NCBI RefSeq assembly: GCF_000622365.1
Contig: NZ_JASC01000002.1
Location: 62,001-126,000, forward strand
DNA length: 64,000 nt
Reading direction: 5' to 3'
DNA from: Sulfitobacter noctilucae
Lineage (GTDB): Bacteria; Pseudomonadota; Alphaproteobacteria; Rhodobacterales; Rhodobacteraceae
Within the stretch, counting starts at the first letter, position 1. Every line of letters begins with the position of its first letter. The notes beneath the pieces are model-generated. The model did no database searches and was not told the DNA's origin. It worked only from the letters and a program-made list of their open reading frames with translations. The position numbers were made by a program, and so were the translations under genes. Below are positions 7,600 through 16,031 of the stretch, in pieces.

Positions 7600-9162
7600 T
7601 TAGTTGGTTGCGCCGGGCAGTGGCGTGTTCAGGTAGGGGAACGCGTTCTGCAACTCGGCTGCGGAGATCGGCGCACCATCGATGAAGGGCGCATTGCCAA
7701 CCGGTGCGTCTTCAGGTGCACACAGACCAAGGTTCACTAGATCGGTGTCCGTGTCTTCCACAGCGCCTTCGATGCCAAGCTCGGCACCCAATGGAACTGG
7801 GTGACAAAGAGCACCCATAACAACGCGCAAGGCGATGTCGACCGTGTCGTCACCCGGACGGCGTCCATTTGGGAAACCTGCAAGGTCTTCTGCGACAACA
7901 CCAAATGGGCTTTGCGCATCACGCGGTGTCACCGGAATGGCTGTGTTCAGGCGCATCATTTCTGAAGGCGTCACGGTTGCCAGTTGGTTCACACCCGGGA
8001 AACCGGTGAGGAATGCAGTAACAAGATCCTGACGCGGCAGGTTTGATGGCGCGATATTGCTTGTCGCACCCAAAGCGTCGCGGAACAGGATGTCAATCAG
8101 TGCAGGCAAAGTCGGGTTGGTCACATAGGTGGCCAATGCGCTGTCCTGTGTTGGTTCTGCTGCGTTAAAGAGATCCTTGTCCGGAAGGCCGATCACGACT
8201 TCGTTCACCAGTGGGTTGGACAAACGCGACTGCTGCACAAACGCACCACCGTAAACGGAGGTAGACGCGTATGTAGGCGAGGGATCTTCGACTTCGCCCT
8301 GTGGCAGGCTGGCCGTTGTCCATGCGCCGATCACGCCGTTGCCATCACCCGTGACACAGGAAATCGGCACTTCAAGCGCCAGTGATGTCACGTTGAACCG
8401 GTCCACAAGATCGTCGTTGGAACGGTCGTTTTCGATCGAGCCTTCCAGCGGTACGAGATTCACAAGGTCAAAAATTTCGCCAAGATTGACGGCAAAGGCT
8501 TCGGCACGCTGGCCGACAAACACCTTGCCGGGTGCTTCGCAGCCGGGGATCGAAACGTCGTGGATCAGGCTGTTTGCATAACCCTCGTAATCCGGCAGTG
8601 TCTTGGTGCCGACATAGTCAAGCGGTTTGGTAAAGCTGGTGTTGCCACCGTCGCCTGTGACCATTGAGGCTTCACCCGAACGGCGATCACCCATGATCTT
8701 CTTCAGCGTGTAGCTTTCCATTTCGTTCAGCGGATCATCGGCGGCACCAGTGATTGGGCCAGCCGTCCGTAGCGGGATCGCGACGGTTGCATCACCGATT
8801 TCCAGCGCAATGCCCGCACCGTCCATTGCGAGAGTATTCTCGAAATCGAACTGGAACGTGACGTCTTCAACCGCGTCACCGTCATTGTCGATGTGGATCT
8901 CGTAGATCGCATCGGGGTCCATCGTGAAATAATTCGGACCGCCGTAGGGGGCCTGCAATGGAATATAATTGGCGATGAAAGTAACGTAGTCTTCACGCCC
9001 CGGCTCGTAACTGCGGAACATGTAAAAATCTGTTGCGTCCACTTTAGGCTGCTCGGTGATCCCCGGTGCCTCGCGGTGGGACGAAGCCCCCGCAGTGGAG
9101 GCGACGAGGGCGGCAACACTGGCCGTCATCGCGAATTTTGTAGCTGTCTTGGTAAATGGCAT
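7600..9162 (-). CDS. Secreted DUF4331-family protein
   Basis: A 520-residue protein with a Sec signal peptide (basic start, then FAMTASVAALVASTAGA) and the characteristic DUF4331 opening SSHREAP (about residues 27-33) followed by DATDFYMF (about 42-49). DUF4331 proteins are secreted or periplasmic and of unknown function. The start at 9162 is preferred over an ATG eight codons upstream because AGGAG sits six bases before it. The gene lies between gspK and a prepilin peptidase gene, so it is a reasonable candidate for T2SS cargo (inference). The downstream lipoprotein is probably in the same transcript. Confidence 0.88.
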   Translation of the reverse strand: MPFTKTATKFAMTASVAALVASTAGASSHREAPGITEQPKVDATDFYMFRSYEPGREDYVTFIANYIPLQAPYGGPNYFTMDPDAIYEIHIDNDGDAVEDVTFQFDFENTLAMDGAGIALEIGDATVAIPLRTAGPITGAADDPLNEMESYTLKKIMGDRRSGEASMVTGDGGNTSFTKPLDYVGTKTLPDYEGYANSLIHDVSIPGCEAPGKVFVGQRAEAFAVNLGEIFDLVNLVPLEGSIENDRSNDDLVDRFNVTSLALEVPISCVTGDGNGVIGAWTTASLPQGEVEDPSPTYASTSVYGGAFVQQSRLSNPLVNEVVIGLPDKDLFNAAEPTQDSALATYVTNPTLPALIDILFRDALGATSNIAPSNLPRQDLVTAFLTGFPGVNQLATVTPSEMMRLNTAIPVTPRDAQSPFGVVAEDLAGFPNGRRPGDDTVDIALRVVMGALCHPVPLGAELGIEGAVEDTDTDLVNLGLCAPEDAPVGNAPFIDGAPISAAELQNAFPYLNTPLPGATN

Positions 9163-9299
9163 CCGTTTCTCCTGATTAGATGGCATGCCGGTCCTCCCGG
9201 ATTATGCCTGTTCGGCTCGCTTTTATAATTCAAGCACTGGTACTCACGGATTGGTTTCGGCAAAGTTTCAAAGCATTTGAAAATTAGGAGGGTTGGCAC

Positions 9300-9758
9300 A
9301 TGCCGGAGCTGTTGTGGTTCGTTTCGACTTGCGTTCTCGCAGCAGTATTGGTGCGGCTCTCATGGATCGACATCCAAACACAGCGCTTGCCTGATCGTTT
9401 CACCTTTCCTCTGATCGCCGCGGGGCTGGCCTTTGCGGCTGTAGGGGGCTGGTCAACCTTGGTCACTTCGATCATCGGCGGCACGGTCGGTTTCGCCTTG
9501 CTCGCCCTTCTTGGACAATATTATTTCAGTCGCAAAGGCCGCGAAGGGTTGGGACTGGGAGATGCCAAACTCTTTGCCGCTGCGGGCACGTGGTTGGGCT
9601 GGCCCGCGCTGCCTGTCACGATGTTAATCGCAGCGACCAGCGCGCTTGTTTTCGTATTAATCACTCGGCGCACCGCGACCCAGGTTCCGTTTGGACCGTG
9701 GTTGTCTTTGGGGTTTTTCGCCGTGTGGCTCGCTCAGTTTGTCGGGTGGGTCAACTGA
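9300..9758 (+). CDS. gspO: Prepilin peptidase (GspO/PilD catalytic domain only)
   Basis: A 152-residue polytopic membrane aspartyl protease consisting of only the C-terminal peptidase half of the family, without the N-terminal methylase zinc domain. The two catalytic aspartates are visible: D25 in WIDIQTQRLPDR and the one in GLGDAKLF (about residue 83). About five hydrophobic segments. It should process the GspJ, GspK and other pseudopilin leaders. The start has AGGAGG about eight bases upstream. It is divergent from the DUF4331 gene, with a shared 137-bp intergenic region. Confidence 0.92.
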   Translation: MPELLWFVSTCVLAAVLVRLSWIDIQTQRLPDRFTFPLIAAGLAFAAVGGWSTLVTSIIGGTVGFALLALLGQYYFSRKGREGLGLGDAKLFAAAGTWLGWPALPVTMLIAATSALVFVLITRRTATQVPFGPWLSLGFFAVWLAQFVGWVN

Positions 9759-9761
9759 GAG

Positions 9762-10075
9762 CTAATTGACGGAGTGCCAACTCGGAACCAAGACACCAGC
9801 GGAAGTTACGCGTAACATGCCCTCGATCGGTACTTCAAAGCCGGTGGTACCCGTCATGCCAAAAATCGGTAAGAAGGATCACAGCCTTGGTTTCAAGATT
9901 GATGCTTTACCGGTTGTCTTCAGACTTCCCGCATTATTCGCGAGTTTGACCGGCGCGCGAGTGGGCGCTTCCAGCGCAAATTGAAAGGTACCGCCAATTG
10001 GGGCATCGTGGATCGCGTGAGCATAAATCAGTGTTCCGACTGCGCTGCGATGAAATATGTACTGAAATCGCGAAC
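9762..10075 (-). pseudogene. Possible degenerate coding remnant, unknown family
   Basis: On the minus strand one frame stays open for about 100 codons from roughly 10075 down to a TAG at 9762-9764, broken by a single TGA at 9879-9881. The reading is protein-like (for example DAPIGGTFQFALEAP, later GFEVPIEGMLRV), but there is no clear start or ribosome site and I do not recognise a family. It may be the 3' half of a decayed gene or chance. Confidence 0.3.
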
Positions 10076-10509
10076 AGGTGCTGTGTCAGCAAAGTACGAA
10101 AAACGAATATCGGCAAAGTCCGCCTTTCGATAGGATTGACACTGTGCGGCGATGGCCAAGTCCGGATGTAATGTCATTGAGGCGGGTCCAATTACTGCAT
10201 CGGCACCTTTAGCTGCAATGCGGCGACTAGCATGCCGCGGTTGCAAAGTAATCCTCCGTCAGAGAGTATGCAAAATTCGAGGTCGATTTTGTCCGCATCT
10301 GTTGAGTTCACACACGATGCACCGATAGGCGGGGCGTGTTTAGGGTGCCGTTCGTGGAATACGTGGCGAAGTTTGCTGGGGAGCCCATATTGCGTGGCGC
10401 TGCACCAGTGGGCAAAATCTGATGCGCGCGGAAAGCGACTTTGCAAGGTTCGTGTCCAGTGCGTCACGGACCTGTTCGGGTTACGTTCAACTGAGAGGTT
10501 AGTAATATT
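10076..10509. other. Intergenic stretch without supported genes
   Basis: Short open frames exist on both strands but none has a plausible ribosome site or a recognisable protein. The piece around 10125-10185 resembles other intergenic stretches in this window (near 12130-12300, 16980-17100 and 17840-17930) in its broken CCGC / GGACATT / GCTGC-like phrases, which suggests old decayed sequence. Confidence 0.4.
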
Positions 10510-11445
10510 ATGTGCCGTGTCTTTGCTTATATTGGGCCGGAAATACCGCTCGCGAGTTTGCTCTTGGAACCGAAGAACAGCTTGGTCAATCAGAGCCTGG
10601 ACCCTGAGCTTCATCCACATCTTCAGTTGGCCGGTTGGGGATTTGGAGCCTGGAGCGAACACCTTCTGAAACCAGAGGATCCATTGCTCTATCGCAGGCC
10701 TAAGGCGGCGTTCTATGACGACAACGCCACAGGCATCATTCCAAGCCTACAAGGCAGCACTCTGCTGGCTCACGTGCGCGCATCGGGATACGATTCCGGC
10801 GTTGTCCAAACCGACGAAAATTGTCACCCGTTTTCCTTCGACGAAACGCCTTGGATTATAGCCCAGAACGGTGCCTTGCCGAACTGGAGGCTGCTGCAAA
10901 GGGAATTGCTGGCCCACTGCAATGATCGCTATCTCGAACAGATGCGCGGCACAACTGACACGGAATTTCTTTATACATTGCTTTTGTCGTTGCTAAAGGG
11001 AGATAGCGACGAAGACGTCAAGCAGGGGTTCGAAAAACTGCTTGAGGTCATACTTGAGGCGATGCGCAAGCTCGATCTGGTCGCGCTTACGAAACTGAAA
11101 ATTGCTTTGGTCGGGCAGGACCGGATCATCGGCGTCAATTATGGCTGCGGCCACAAGGGCGAAACGGACGTGACCGGGGACTGGAAGAAACTACGCGAGG
11201 AGGACATGTCTCTCTCGATGTTGCTGGAGCCGATGTACCTTCTTACTGGCAAGAACTTCCAGAATTACGAGAGTTCTTACGAAGTCGATGTGTGCCCGGA
11301 AGGCGAGGCGACATCCGCCATTTTCGCGTCCGAGCCCCTGACCGACGATGGTGACGAATGGCTGAACATCGAATTCGGTGAAATCGTGGCGCTCCAAAAT
11401 AAGGGCGGTTTCATTTCGAAAAAGGTAAGCAGGTTGAATGTGTGA
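10510..11445 (+). CDS. Class II glutamine amidotransferase (YafJ/EgtC-like)
   Basis: A 311-residue protein starting Met-Cys-Arg; the Cys2 nucleophile exposed after Met removal is the hallmark of class II (Ntn) glutamine amidotransferases. Further family features are LAGWGFGAW (about residues 40-48), STLLAHVRASG (about 83-93) and an Asn/Gly oxyanion motif AQNGALPNWRLL (about 118-129). The stand-alone domain resembles YafJ and EgtC, which act on gamma-glutamyl amides, but the substrate is unknown. It lies 58 bp upstream of a poly-gamma-glutamate-hydrolase-like gene on the same strand. The C-terminal 100 residues are less conserved. Confidence 0.8.
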   Translation: MCRVFAYIGPEIPLASLLLEPKNSLVNQSLDPELHPHLQLAGWGFGAWSEHLLKPEDPLLYRRPKAAFYDDNATGIIPSLQGSTLLAHVRASGYDSGVVQTDENCHPFSFDETPWIIAQNGALPNWRLLQRELLAHCNDRYLEQMRGTTDTEFLYTLLLSLLKGDSDEDVKQGFEKLLEVILEAMRKLDLVALTKLKIALVGQDRIIGVNYGCGHKGETDVTGDWKKLREEDMSLSMLLEPMYLLTGKNFQNYESSYEVDVCPEGEATSAIFASEPLTDDGDEWLNIEFGEIVALQNKGGFISKKVSRLNV

Positions 11446-11503
11446 ATTGGCAGTTCCGCCGCGAGATGCAGTCCGCCTTTCAATAAGAGCAGGACAATGA
11501 TGT

Positions 11504-12088
11504 ATGGCTGATCGTTTCCAAAATTTTGAAGAACTGGCCGCCGTGTCACAGCTCGACGTCGACTACAAAATACGGTGCGAAGATCGCGGCTCATCTGTAG
11601 TGATCCTCGCGCCACACGGCGGCACCATAGAGCCTGAAACCGCAGAAATAGCTGAGGCGATTGCGGGAGCCGACTTGTCATTTTATACGTTCGAGGCACT
11701 GGCAGTCGGGGCCCATGGCGACTTCCACATTACCTCCCACCGCTTCGATGAACCCCTTGCCCTCGACCTTGTCGGTAGGACATACACCGCAGTTGCGATC
11801 CACGGACGAAAAGATGACGGAACTGATGCCGTATGGATGGGTGGCCGGGCGACCGATCTGCGGGATACCATAGCTGCATCGCTGCGAGCGGCCGGTTTCA
11901 AGGCTGAACCAAACAAGACGCTGCCGGGCGAACATGAATTCAACATCTGCAACCGGACGCGTTCCGGCAAAGGGGTACAACTTGAGCTTTCACGATCGTT
12001 CCGTAGCAGGCTCGCGGTCGAACAGACTGTCCTGCAAGATTTCTGCACGGCCATCCGAAACGCCATCCGAGTGGCGCGCGCTGATTGA
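11504..12088 (+). CDS. Poly-gamma-glutamate hydrolase family protein (PghP/YjqB-like)
   Basis: A 194-residue protein with the zinc-peptidase-like signature of the family: APHGGTIEPET (His38, Glu43), HITSHRFDEP (around residue 79) and VAIHG (His100). Members cleave gamma-glutamyl linkages in phage PghP, while bacterial homologues such as YjqB have no firm function. There is no signal peptide, so it is predicted to be cytoplasmic. The neighbouring upstream glutamine amidotransferase also belongs to a fold that handles gamma-glutamyl substrates. The start ATG follows a weak purine stretch (AGGACAATGATGT). Confidence 0.82.
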   Translation: MADRFQNFEELAAVSQLDVDYKIRCEDRGSSVVILAPHGGTIEPETAEIAEAIAGADLSFYTFEALAVGAHGDFHITSHRFDEPLALDLVGRTYTAVAIHGRKDDGTDAVWMGGRATDLRDTIAASLRAAGFKAEPNKTLPGEHEFNICNRTRSGKGVQLELSRSFRSRLAVEQTVLQDFCTAIRNAIRVARAD

Positions 12089-12512
12089 AGAGAAACAACC
12101 GTCCGGAGCCGGGTCACGCGCGCCTTTTGGTCCGCACAGTTCACGCAAGCGAACGACTGTAGCGGGCCGCCAGCCGACGCATACAAGAGTTGCGGAAATG
12201 GCAGCTTTGTCTCTCGACTTAATTTTAAAGCCCGCGCGCAGCGAATGCTGCGCTGCATCCGATGACTGCTTCGAGCTCAAAGTTTCAGATGCTGCGCCGC
12301 GCTTGCACGTCCGCTAACGCGAAAAATACGAAACCCTTGAACAAAAGGGCAAGTTCGGAACGGGGATTTTTGGAGGCGTCAACGGATGGGGTTTGGGCCT
12401 GTGTCGAAAAGGAACACTTTTGGGCACCCAGCTCCGCTTGAATTACCCAAAGGCCAATGTGAAACTATATCTAATCATTGTACGTTCTTAATTGTGAACG
12501 ACGGAGTGGAAC
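12089..12512. other. Intergenic stretch, likely decayed DNA plus upstream region of the metal-transport unit
   Basis: No supported gene. The part from 12090 to 12320 reads like degenerate sequence (its reverse strand has a GCATTCGCTGC phrase similar to one near 17915). The AT-richer last 100 bases (12420-12512) presumably carry the promoter of the following operon; I did not find a convincing Zur, Fur or Mur palindrome there. Confidence 0.4.
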
Positions 12513-13079
12513 TTGAGTAGTAGATTGAAATTGGGGCTTTTTTTAATCGGGGCGATCATTGCGGCTGCCCTGTTAGCCGTCGTCATTTTCCTGCGGCCCG
12601 GTGAGGCGCGTACGTATGCCACTCCGGGTTTTGAAAACATGACCGCGCATGAGCTTTCCAGTAAATCCTATCAGGTCGTGCCAGAAATGTTATCCGTCGT
12701 ATATCTCGCCTTTGGAGAGACTAATGAGGTAGTAATCTACGACAAACTGGCTGAAGTCTCCGCCGAAGATGCTCTCGAAACGCTCTATCTGGAACGCGTC
12801 GGCGCGATGGTCGGTGGCGGTCTGGATGAAGCAGACCAGACCCTGCACGCGATGGAACTGACGAGCCTGTCATCGTGGCAATCAGGCAATACCGTTACGA
12901 TGGATGTAAAATGGCATGTCGTCGGTACTGTCGGGCACGCCACCCATCTGCATGTGCGCGGCAACACCTATTCGGCAAACCTGACTGTTGAGCCAGTAGG
13001 CGGTGCGTGGCGGATGACAGCGTTTGTTCTTACAGATGTAGACCGCAGCGATGCAGGTACAATGGTAGCGGCAGAATGA
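12513..13079 (+). CDS. Membrane-anchored periplasmic protein with C-terminal His motif, first gene of the metal ABC unit
   Basis: A 188-residue protein with one N-terminal transmembrane helix (about residues 8-27) and a periplasmic domain of about 160 residues. Near the end is WHVVGTVGHATHLHVRGN (about 133-150), with four histidines spaced so that they could bind a metal ion, followed by a beta-rich NTF2-like end. No named family comes to mind. The TTG start is chosen because GGAG lies nine bases upstream and no ATG fits before the helix. The stop overlaps the ATPase start (ATGA), so it belongs to the transporter operon and may be its periplasmic metal relay or chaperone (inference). Confidence 0.75.
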   Translation: MSSRLKLGLFLIGAIIAAALLAVVIFLRPGEARTYATPGFENMTAHELSSKSYQVVPEMLSVVYLAFGETNEVVIYDKLAEVSAEDALETLYLERVGAMVGGGLDEADQTLHAMELTSLSSWQSGNTVTMDVKWHVVGTVGHATHLHVRGNTYSANLTVEPVGGAWRMTAFVLTDVDRSDAGTMVAAE

Positions 13080-13747
13080 TCGAAATATCTGATTTATCAT
13101 TTGCCTATCCGGGCGGCGATTTCCGACTGACGATCCCGTCTTTACGTTTGGACGCAGGTGAAAAAGTCGCCGTGGTCGGACCCAGCGGCACCGGCAAGAC
13201 GACGCTTTTGAACTTGATTGCGGGGATAACCGTGCCAGACAACGGCACTGTGCATCTGGGCGAAACAGAAATTTCTAAGCTGGGGGATTCAGCCCGCCGT
13301 GCGGTGCGTGCATCACAGATCGGCTTTGTCTTTCAAGACTTTGCACTTCTGGACTATCTGAACGCACGCGAAAATATTCTTTATCCCTATCGCATCACAT
13401 CCGGCGCGAAGCTGGACGGCGCGGCCCGCACTCGCGCCGCAAATCTGGCAACATCCTGCGGGCTTGGTGACAAACTGGATCGTCATCCTGGCGCACTCAG
13501 CCAAGGCGAACAACAACGTGTCGCCCTATGCCGTGCGCTGGTGATGCGACCGAAACTGATTTTAGCAGACGAGGCGACCGGTAACTTAGACCCGGAAAAT
13601 AAATCTGCCATTCTCGATCTGCTATTTGAACGGACCGCAGAACATGGGGCGTCCTTACTGGCCGTCACCCACGATCACGATCTGTTGCCACGCTTTGACA
13701 GGATTATCGACTTTGCCGCGTTCCGGCAAAAAGAGGTGGCGCTTTGA
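13076..13747 (+). CDS. ABC transporter ATP-binding protein (LolD/MacB type), metal ABC unit
   Basis: A 223-residue ABC ATPase. Walker A GPSGTGKTT (about residues 35-43), Q-loop VFQDFALLDYL (about 84-94), signature LSQGEQQRV (about 140) and Walker B KLILADEATGNLD (about 159-171) are intact. The ADEATGNLD form and the order of loops place it with LolD/MacB/FtsE-type ATPases, which partner FtsX-fold permeases, rather than with ZnuC. It overlaps the preceding gene by ATGA and the permease by TTGA, so all three are coupled. Confidence 0.92.
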   Translation: MIEISDLSFAYPGGDFRLTIPSLRLDAGEKVAVVGPSGTGKTTLLNLIAGITVPDNGTVHLGETEISKLGDSARRAVRASQIGFVFQDFALLDYLNARENILYPYRITSGAKLDGAARTRAANLATSCGLGDKLDRHPGALSQGEQQRVALCRALVMRPKLILADEATGNLDPENKSAILDLLFERTAEHGASLLAVTHDHDLLPRFDRIIDFAAFRQKEVAL

Positions 13748-14901
13748 ACGCATTCCATCTTGCCTTCGCGTATCTGCGGTTCAACTGGATCAGGTCATTG
13801 GTGCTTGTTCTTGTCACGGCACTGATCCTTGCGGTGCCGATCATCAGTCAAGTGCTGTTGAACGGATCACGCGCCGCTTTGACTGACCGGGCTGACGCAA
13901 CACCGCTGGTTTTGGGCAGTCGCGGCAGCCAGCTCGATCTAGTGATGAACGCGCTTTATTTTTCTGAAGACCGCGCAGAACCTGTGACTATGGCCGTGAC
14001 GGATACGGTCTGGAACACGGGGCTGGGCCTGCCGATCCCAATGAACACGGCGTTCGAGACGAACGGCTCACGTATTATCGGCACCTCTTTGGATTACTTT
14101 GATTTTCGCGGGCTGGAGGTTGCGGACGGACGCGGCATTGCCGTTTTGGGCGAGGCTGTGCTGGGCGCGGATGTGGCTGCACGTCTTGCTCTTGGTCCTG
14201 GCGACACGGTCGTGTCATCACCGGAAAACCTGTTTGATCTTGACGGGGTATACCCACTTGAACTGAACGTCGTTGGTGTGTTTGCCCCAACTGGAACGCC
14301 GGACGACGAGGCGGTGTTCGTCGATATAAAAACTTCATGGGTGATTTCAGGCATCGGACACGGCCATGATGGTGTCATGGCGACAGGGGCGGAAGGCGAA
14401 GACATCGTTGCAGCGGCCAGTATTCTTGAGTTCAACCGGATTACGGACGAAAACATCGACAGCTTTCATTTCCACGGCGACCCCGCGAGCTATCCGGTGT
14501 CAGCCATCATCCTTGTGCCCAGTGATGAACGGGCGGGGACGATCCTGCGTGGGCGCTACCTCGACCCTGAAAACCCCGTTCAGGTGATCGTTCCTAAAGA
14601 CGTGGTTGGCGATCTCGTAGACCGTATTTTCCGCATCAAAACACTGCTCGATGCTGTGTCATTAATCATTGGAACGGCGGCGCTGGCTGCCATCGGACTT
14701 GCGATTTTTCTATCCTATCGCCTTCGCGCGCGGGAAATGCAGACTGCATTCAAGCTCGGGGCGAGGCGCGGCATGATTGTGCGCCTTCTGGCTGCCGAGA
14801 CATTCATATTACTGAGCATTGCCGGAGTCATATCTTTAGGCATCGTCCTTGCCGTGCAATCGCGCGGCGATACCATTGTGGCCTGGCTACTGGCGACATG
14901 A
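13744..14901 (+). CDS. FtsX-like ABC permease, metal ABC unit
   Basis: A 385-residue permease with the MacB/FtsX arrangement: one N-terminal membrane helix (about residues 18-38), a large periplasmic domain, then three helices at the C-terminal end (about 300-325, 345-365 and 370-385, the last short). The large periplasmic loop contains GIGHGHDG (about 202-209) and FHFHGDPA (about 241-248), two His-rich spots not expected in LolC or MacB and suggestive of metal handling. The TTG start overlaps the ATPase stop. A total of 385 residues is normal for a single-module FtsX permease. Confidence 0.88.
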   Translation: MNAFHLAFAYLRFNWIRSLVLVLVTALILAVPIISQVLLNGSRAALTDRADATPLVLGSRGSQLDLVMNALYFSEDRAEPVTMAVTDTVWNTGLGLPIPMNTAFETNGSRIIGTSLDYFDFRGLEVADGRGIAVLGEAVLGADVAARLALGPGDTVVSSPENLFDLDGVYPLELNVVGVFAPTGTPDDEAVFVDIKTSWVISGIGHGHDGVMATGAEGEDIVAAASILEFNRITDENIDSFHFHGDPASYPVSAIILVPSDERAGTILRGRYLDPENPVQVIVPKDVVGDLVDRIFRIKTLLDAVSLIIGTAALAAIGLAIFLSYRLRAREMQTAFKLGARRGMIVRLLAAETFILLSIAGVISLGIVLAVQSRGDTIVAWLLAT

Positions 14902-14925
14902 TCTCAACCTCACAGGGAGACTTCA

Positions 14926-15696
14926 ATGAAAAAGACTTTTGCGACCGTACTTACACTTGCCGCCCTCACCGGCACGACAGCACTTGCCCACTATGGAATG
15001 ATCATCCCATCTGACAGCATGATCAGCCAAGAAGATGGCCGGTCTGTCGGTCTGACCCTGTCGTTCTCGCACCCGTTTGAGGGCAACGGTATGGTTCTGG
15101 ACGCCCCAGTGTCGTTCAGCGTGACCCACGAGGGTGAAACAACCGACCTGATGGGTGATCTTGCGGACACCGAAGTAATGGGCCAGCCCGCTTTCATGCT
15201 GGATTATCCGCTGGAACGACCCGGCACCTATGTCTTCGCGATGGAGCCCCAGCCATATTGGGAACCGGTCGAGGACAGCTTCATAATTCATTACACTAAA
15301 ACCTACGTGAGCGCGTTTGGCGATGATGAAGGCTGGGATGCTGAACTGGGACTGCGCACCGAAATCGTGCCGCTGTCCAAGCCATTTGGCCTTTGGGAAG
15401 GCAACGTATTCCAAGGCGTTGTGATGCTTGATGGCGCGGCCGTGCCGAGGGCGGAGGTCGAAGTTGAATATTATAATGAAGATATGTCCGCGACAGCGCC
15501 CAGCGATCTGATGATCACCCAAACGATCAAGGCAGATGCAAATGGCGTGTTCACATATGCGGCCCCATCTGACGGTTGGTGGGGCTTCGCCGCACTTAAC
15601 ACTGCCCCGGAAACGATGGACTACGAAGGCAAGGACAAAGCTGTCGAACTGGGGGCCGTCATCTGGGTGAACTTCGAGGAATGGACCGGCGAATGA
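14926..15696 (+). CDS. DUF4198 / NikK-like periplasmic metal-transport accessory protein
   Basis: A 256-residue exported protein: a signal peptide ending near ALA, with the mature N terminus beginning HYGMIIP, so a histidine is at or next to the new N terminus. This layout and the repeated beta-sandwich body (LTLSFSHPFEGNGM, about residues 42-55) match DUF4198, the family of the NikK component of nickel/cobalt uptake systems. An N-terminal His exposed by signal cleavage is a known way to bind Ni or Co. It has a ribosome site (AGGGAG) and follows the permease by 24 bp. Its stop overlaps the NikL-like gene. Metal identity cannot be told from sequence. Confidence 0.85.
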   Translation: MKKTFATVLTLAALTGTTALAHYGMIIPSDSMISQEDGRSVGLTLSFSHPFEGNGMVLDAPVSFSVTHEGETTDLMGDLADTEVMGQPAFMLDYPLERPGTYVFAMEPQPYWEPVEDSFIIHYTKTYVSAFGDDEGWDAELGLRTEIVPLSKPFGLWEGNVFQGVVMLDGAAVPRAEVEVEYYNEDMSATAPSDLMITQTIKADANGVFTYAAPSDGWWGFAALNTAPETMDYEGKDKAVELGAVIWVNFEEWTGE

Positions 15697-16028
15697 GAAC
15701 TCTAATTATCGCTTTGGCGGTAATCGGGTGGGCCACAGCGAGCGTGGCCCATCAACTTATCGTTTTCGCCTTTGTGGAAGATGGCGCTGTAATTGTTGAA
15801 ACGAAATTCTCCACTGGAAAAATTCCAATTTCTGGTGAAGTACGCATTTTTGACGCCGAAAACACATTGTTGCTGACCTTACCATTGGAAAAAGATGGGA
15901 CAGTGCGCTTTCCCCTCGATCCCGACGCATCAACGCAAGGTCTGTCCATTGAAGTTGAAACCAGTGAAGGGCATGACAATTACTGGGTTCTCACGCCTGA
16001 CGACATTGAACGTGGCACGGAGAACTGA
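15693..16028 (+). CDS. NikL-like small periplasmic protein of the metal ABC unit
   Basis: A 111-residue exported protein with a signal peptide (about residues 1-18) ending SVA, followed by HQLIVFAFVEDG, so His would again be at the mature N terminus. This matches the NikL component, which accompanies NikK in nickel/cobalt ECF importers: a small beta-sandwich that begins with His after cleavage. The start is in an ATGA overlap with the NikK-like gene and the stop lies three bases before the binding-protein gene. No NikMNQO (ECF) genes are present here; the partner is an FtsX-type ABC pair instead. Confidence 0.75.
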   Translation: MRTLIIALAVIGWATASVAHQLIVFAFVEDGAVIVETKFSTGKIPISGEVRIFDAENTLLLTLPLEKDGTVRFPLDPDASTQGLSIEVETSEGHDNYWVLTPDDIERGTEN

Positions 16029-16031
16029 ACG

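Noticed and set aside
12420-12512. A possible Zur/Fur-type operator before the metal unit
   Set aside because: I looked for an inverted repeat of the known kinds and found no convincing one.
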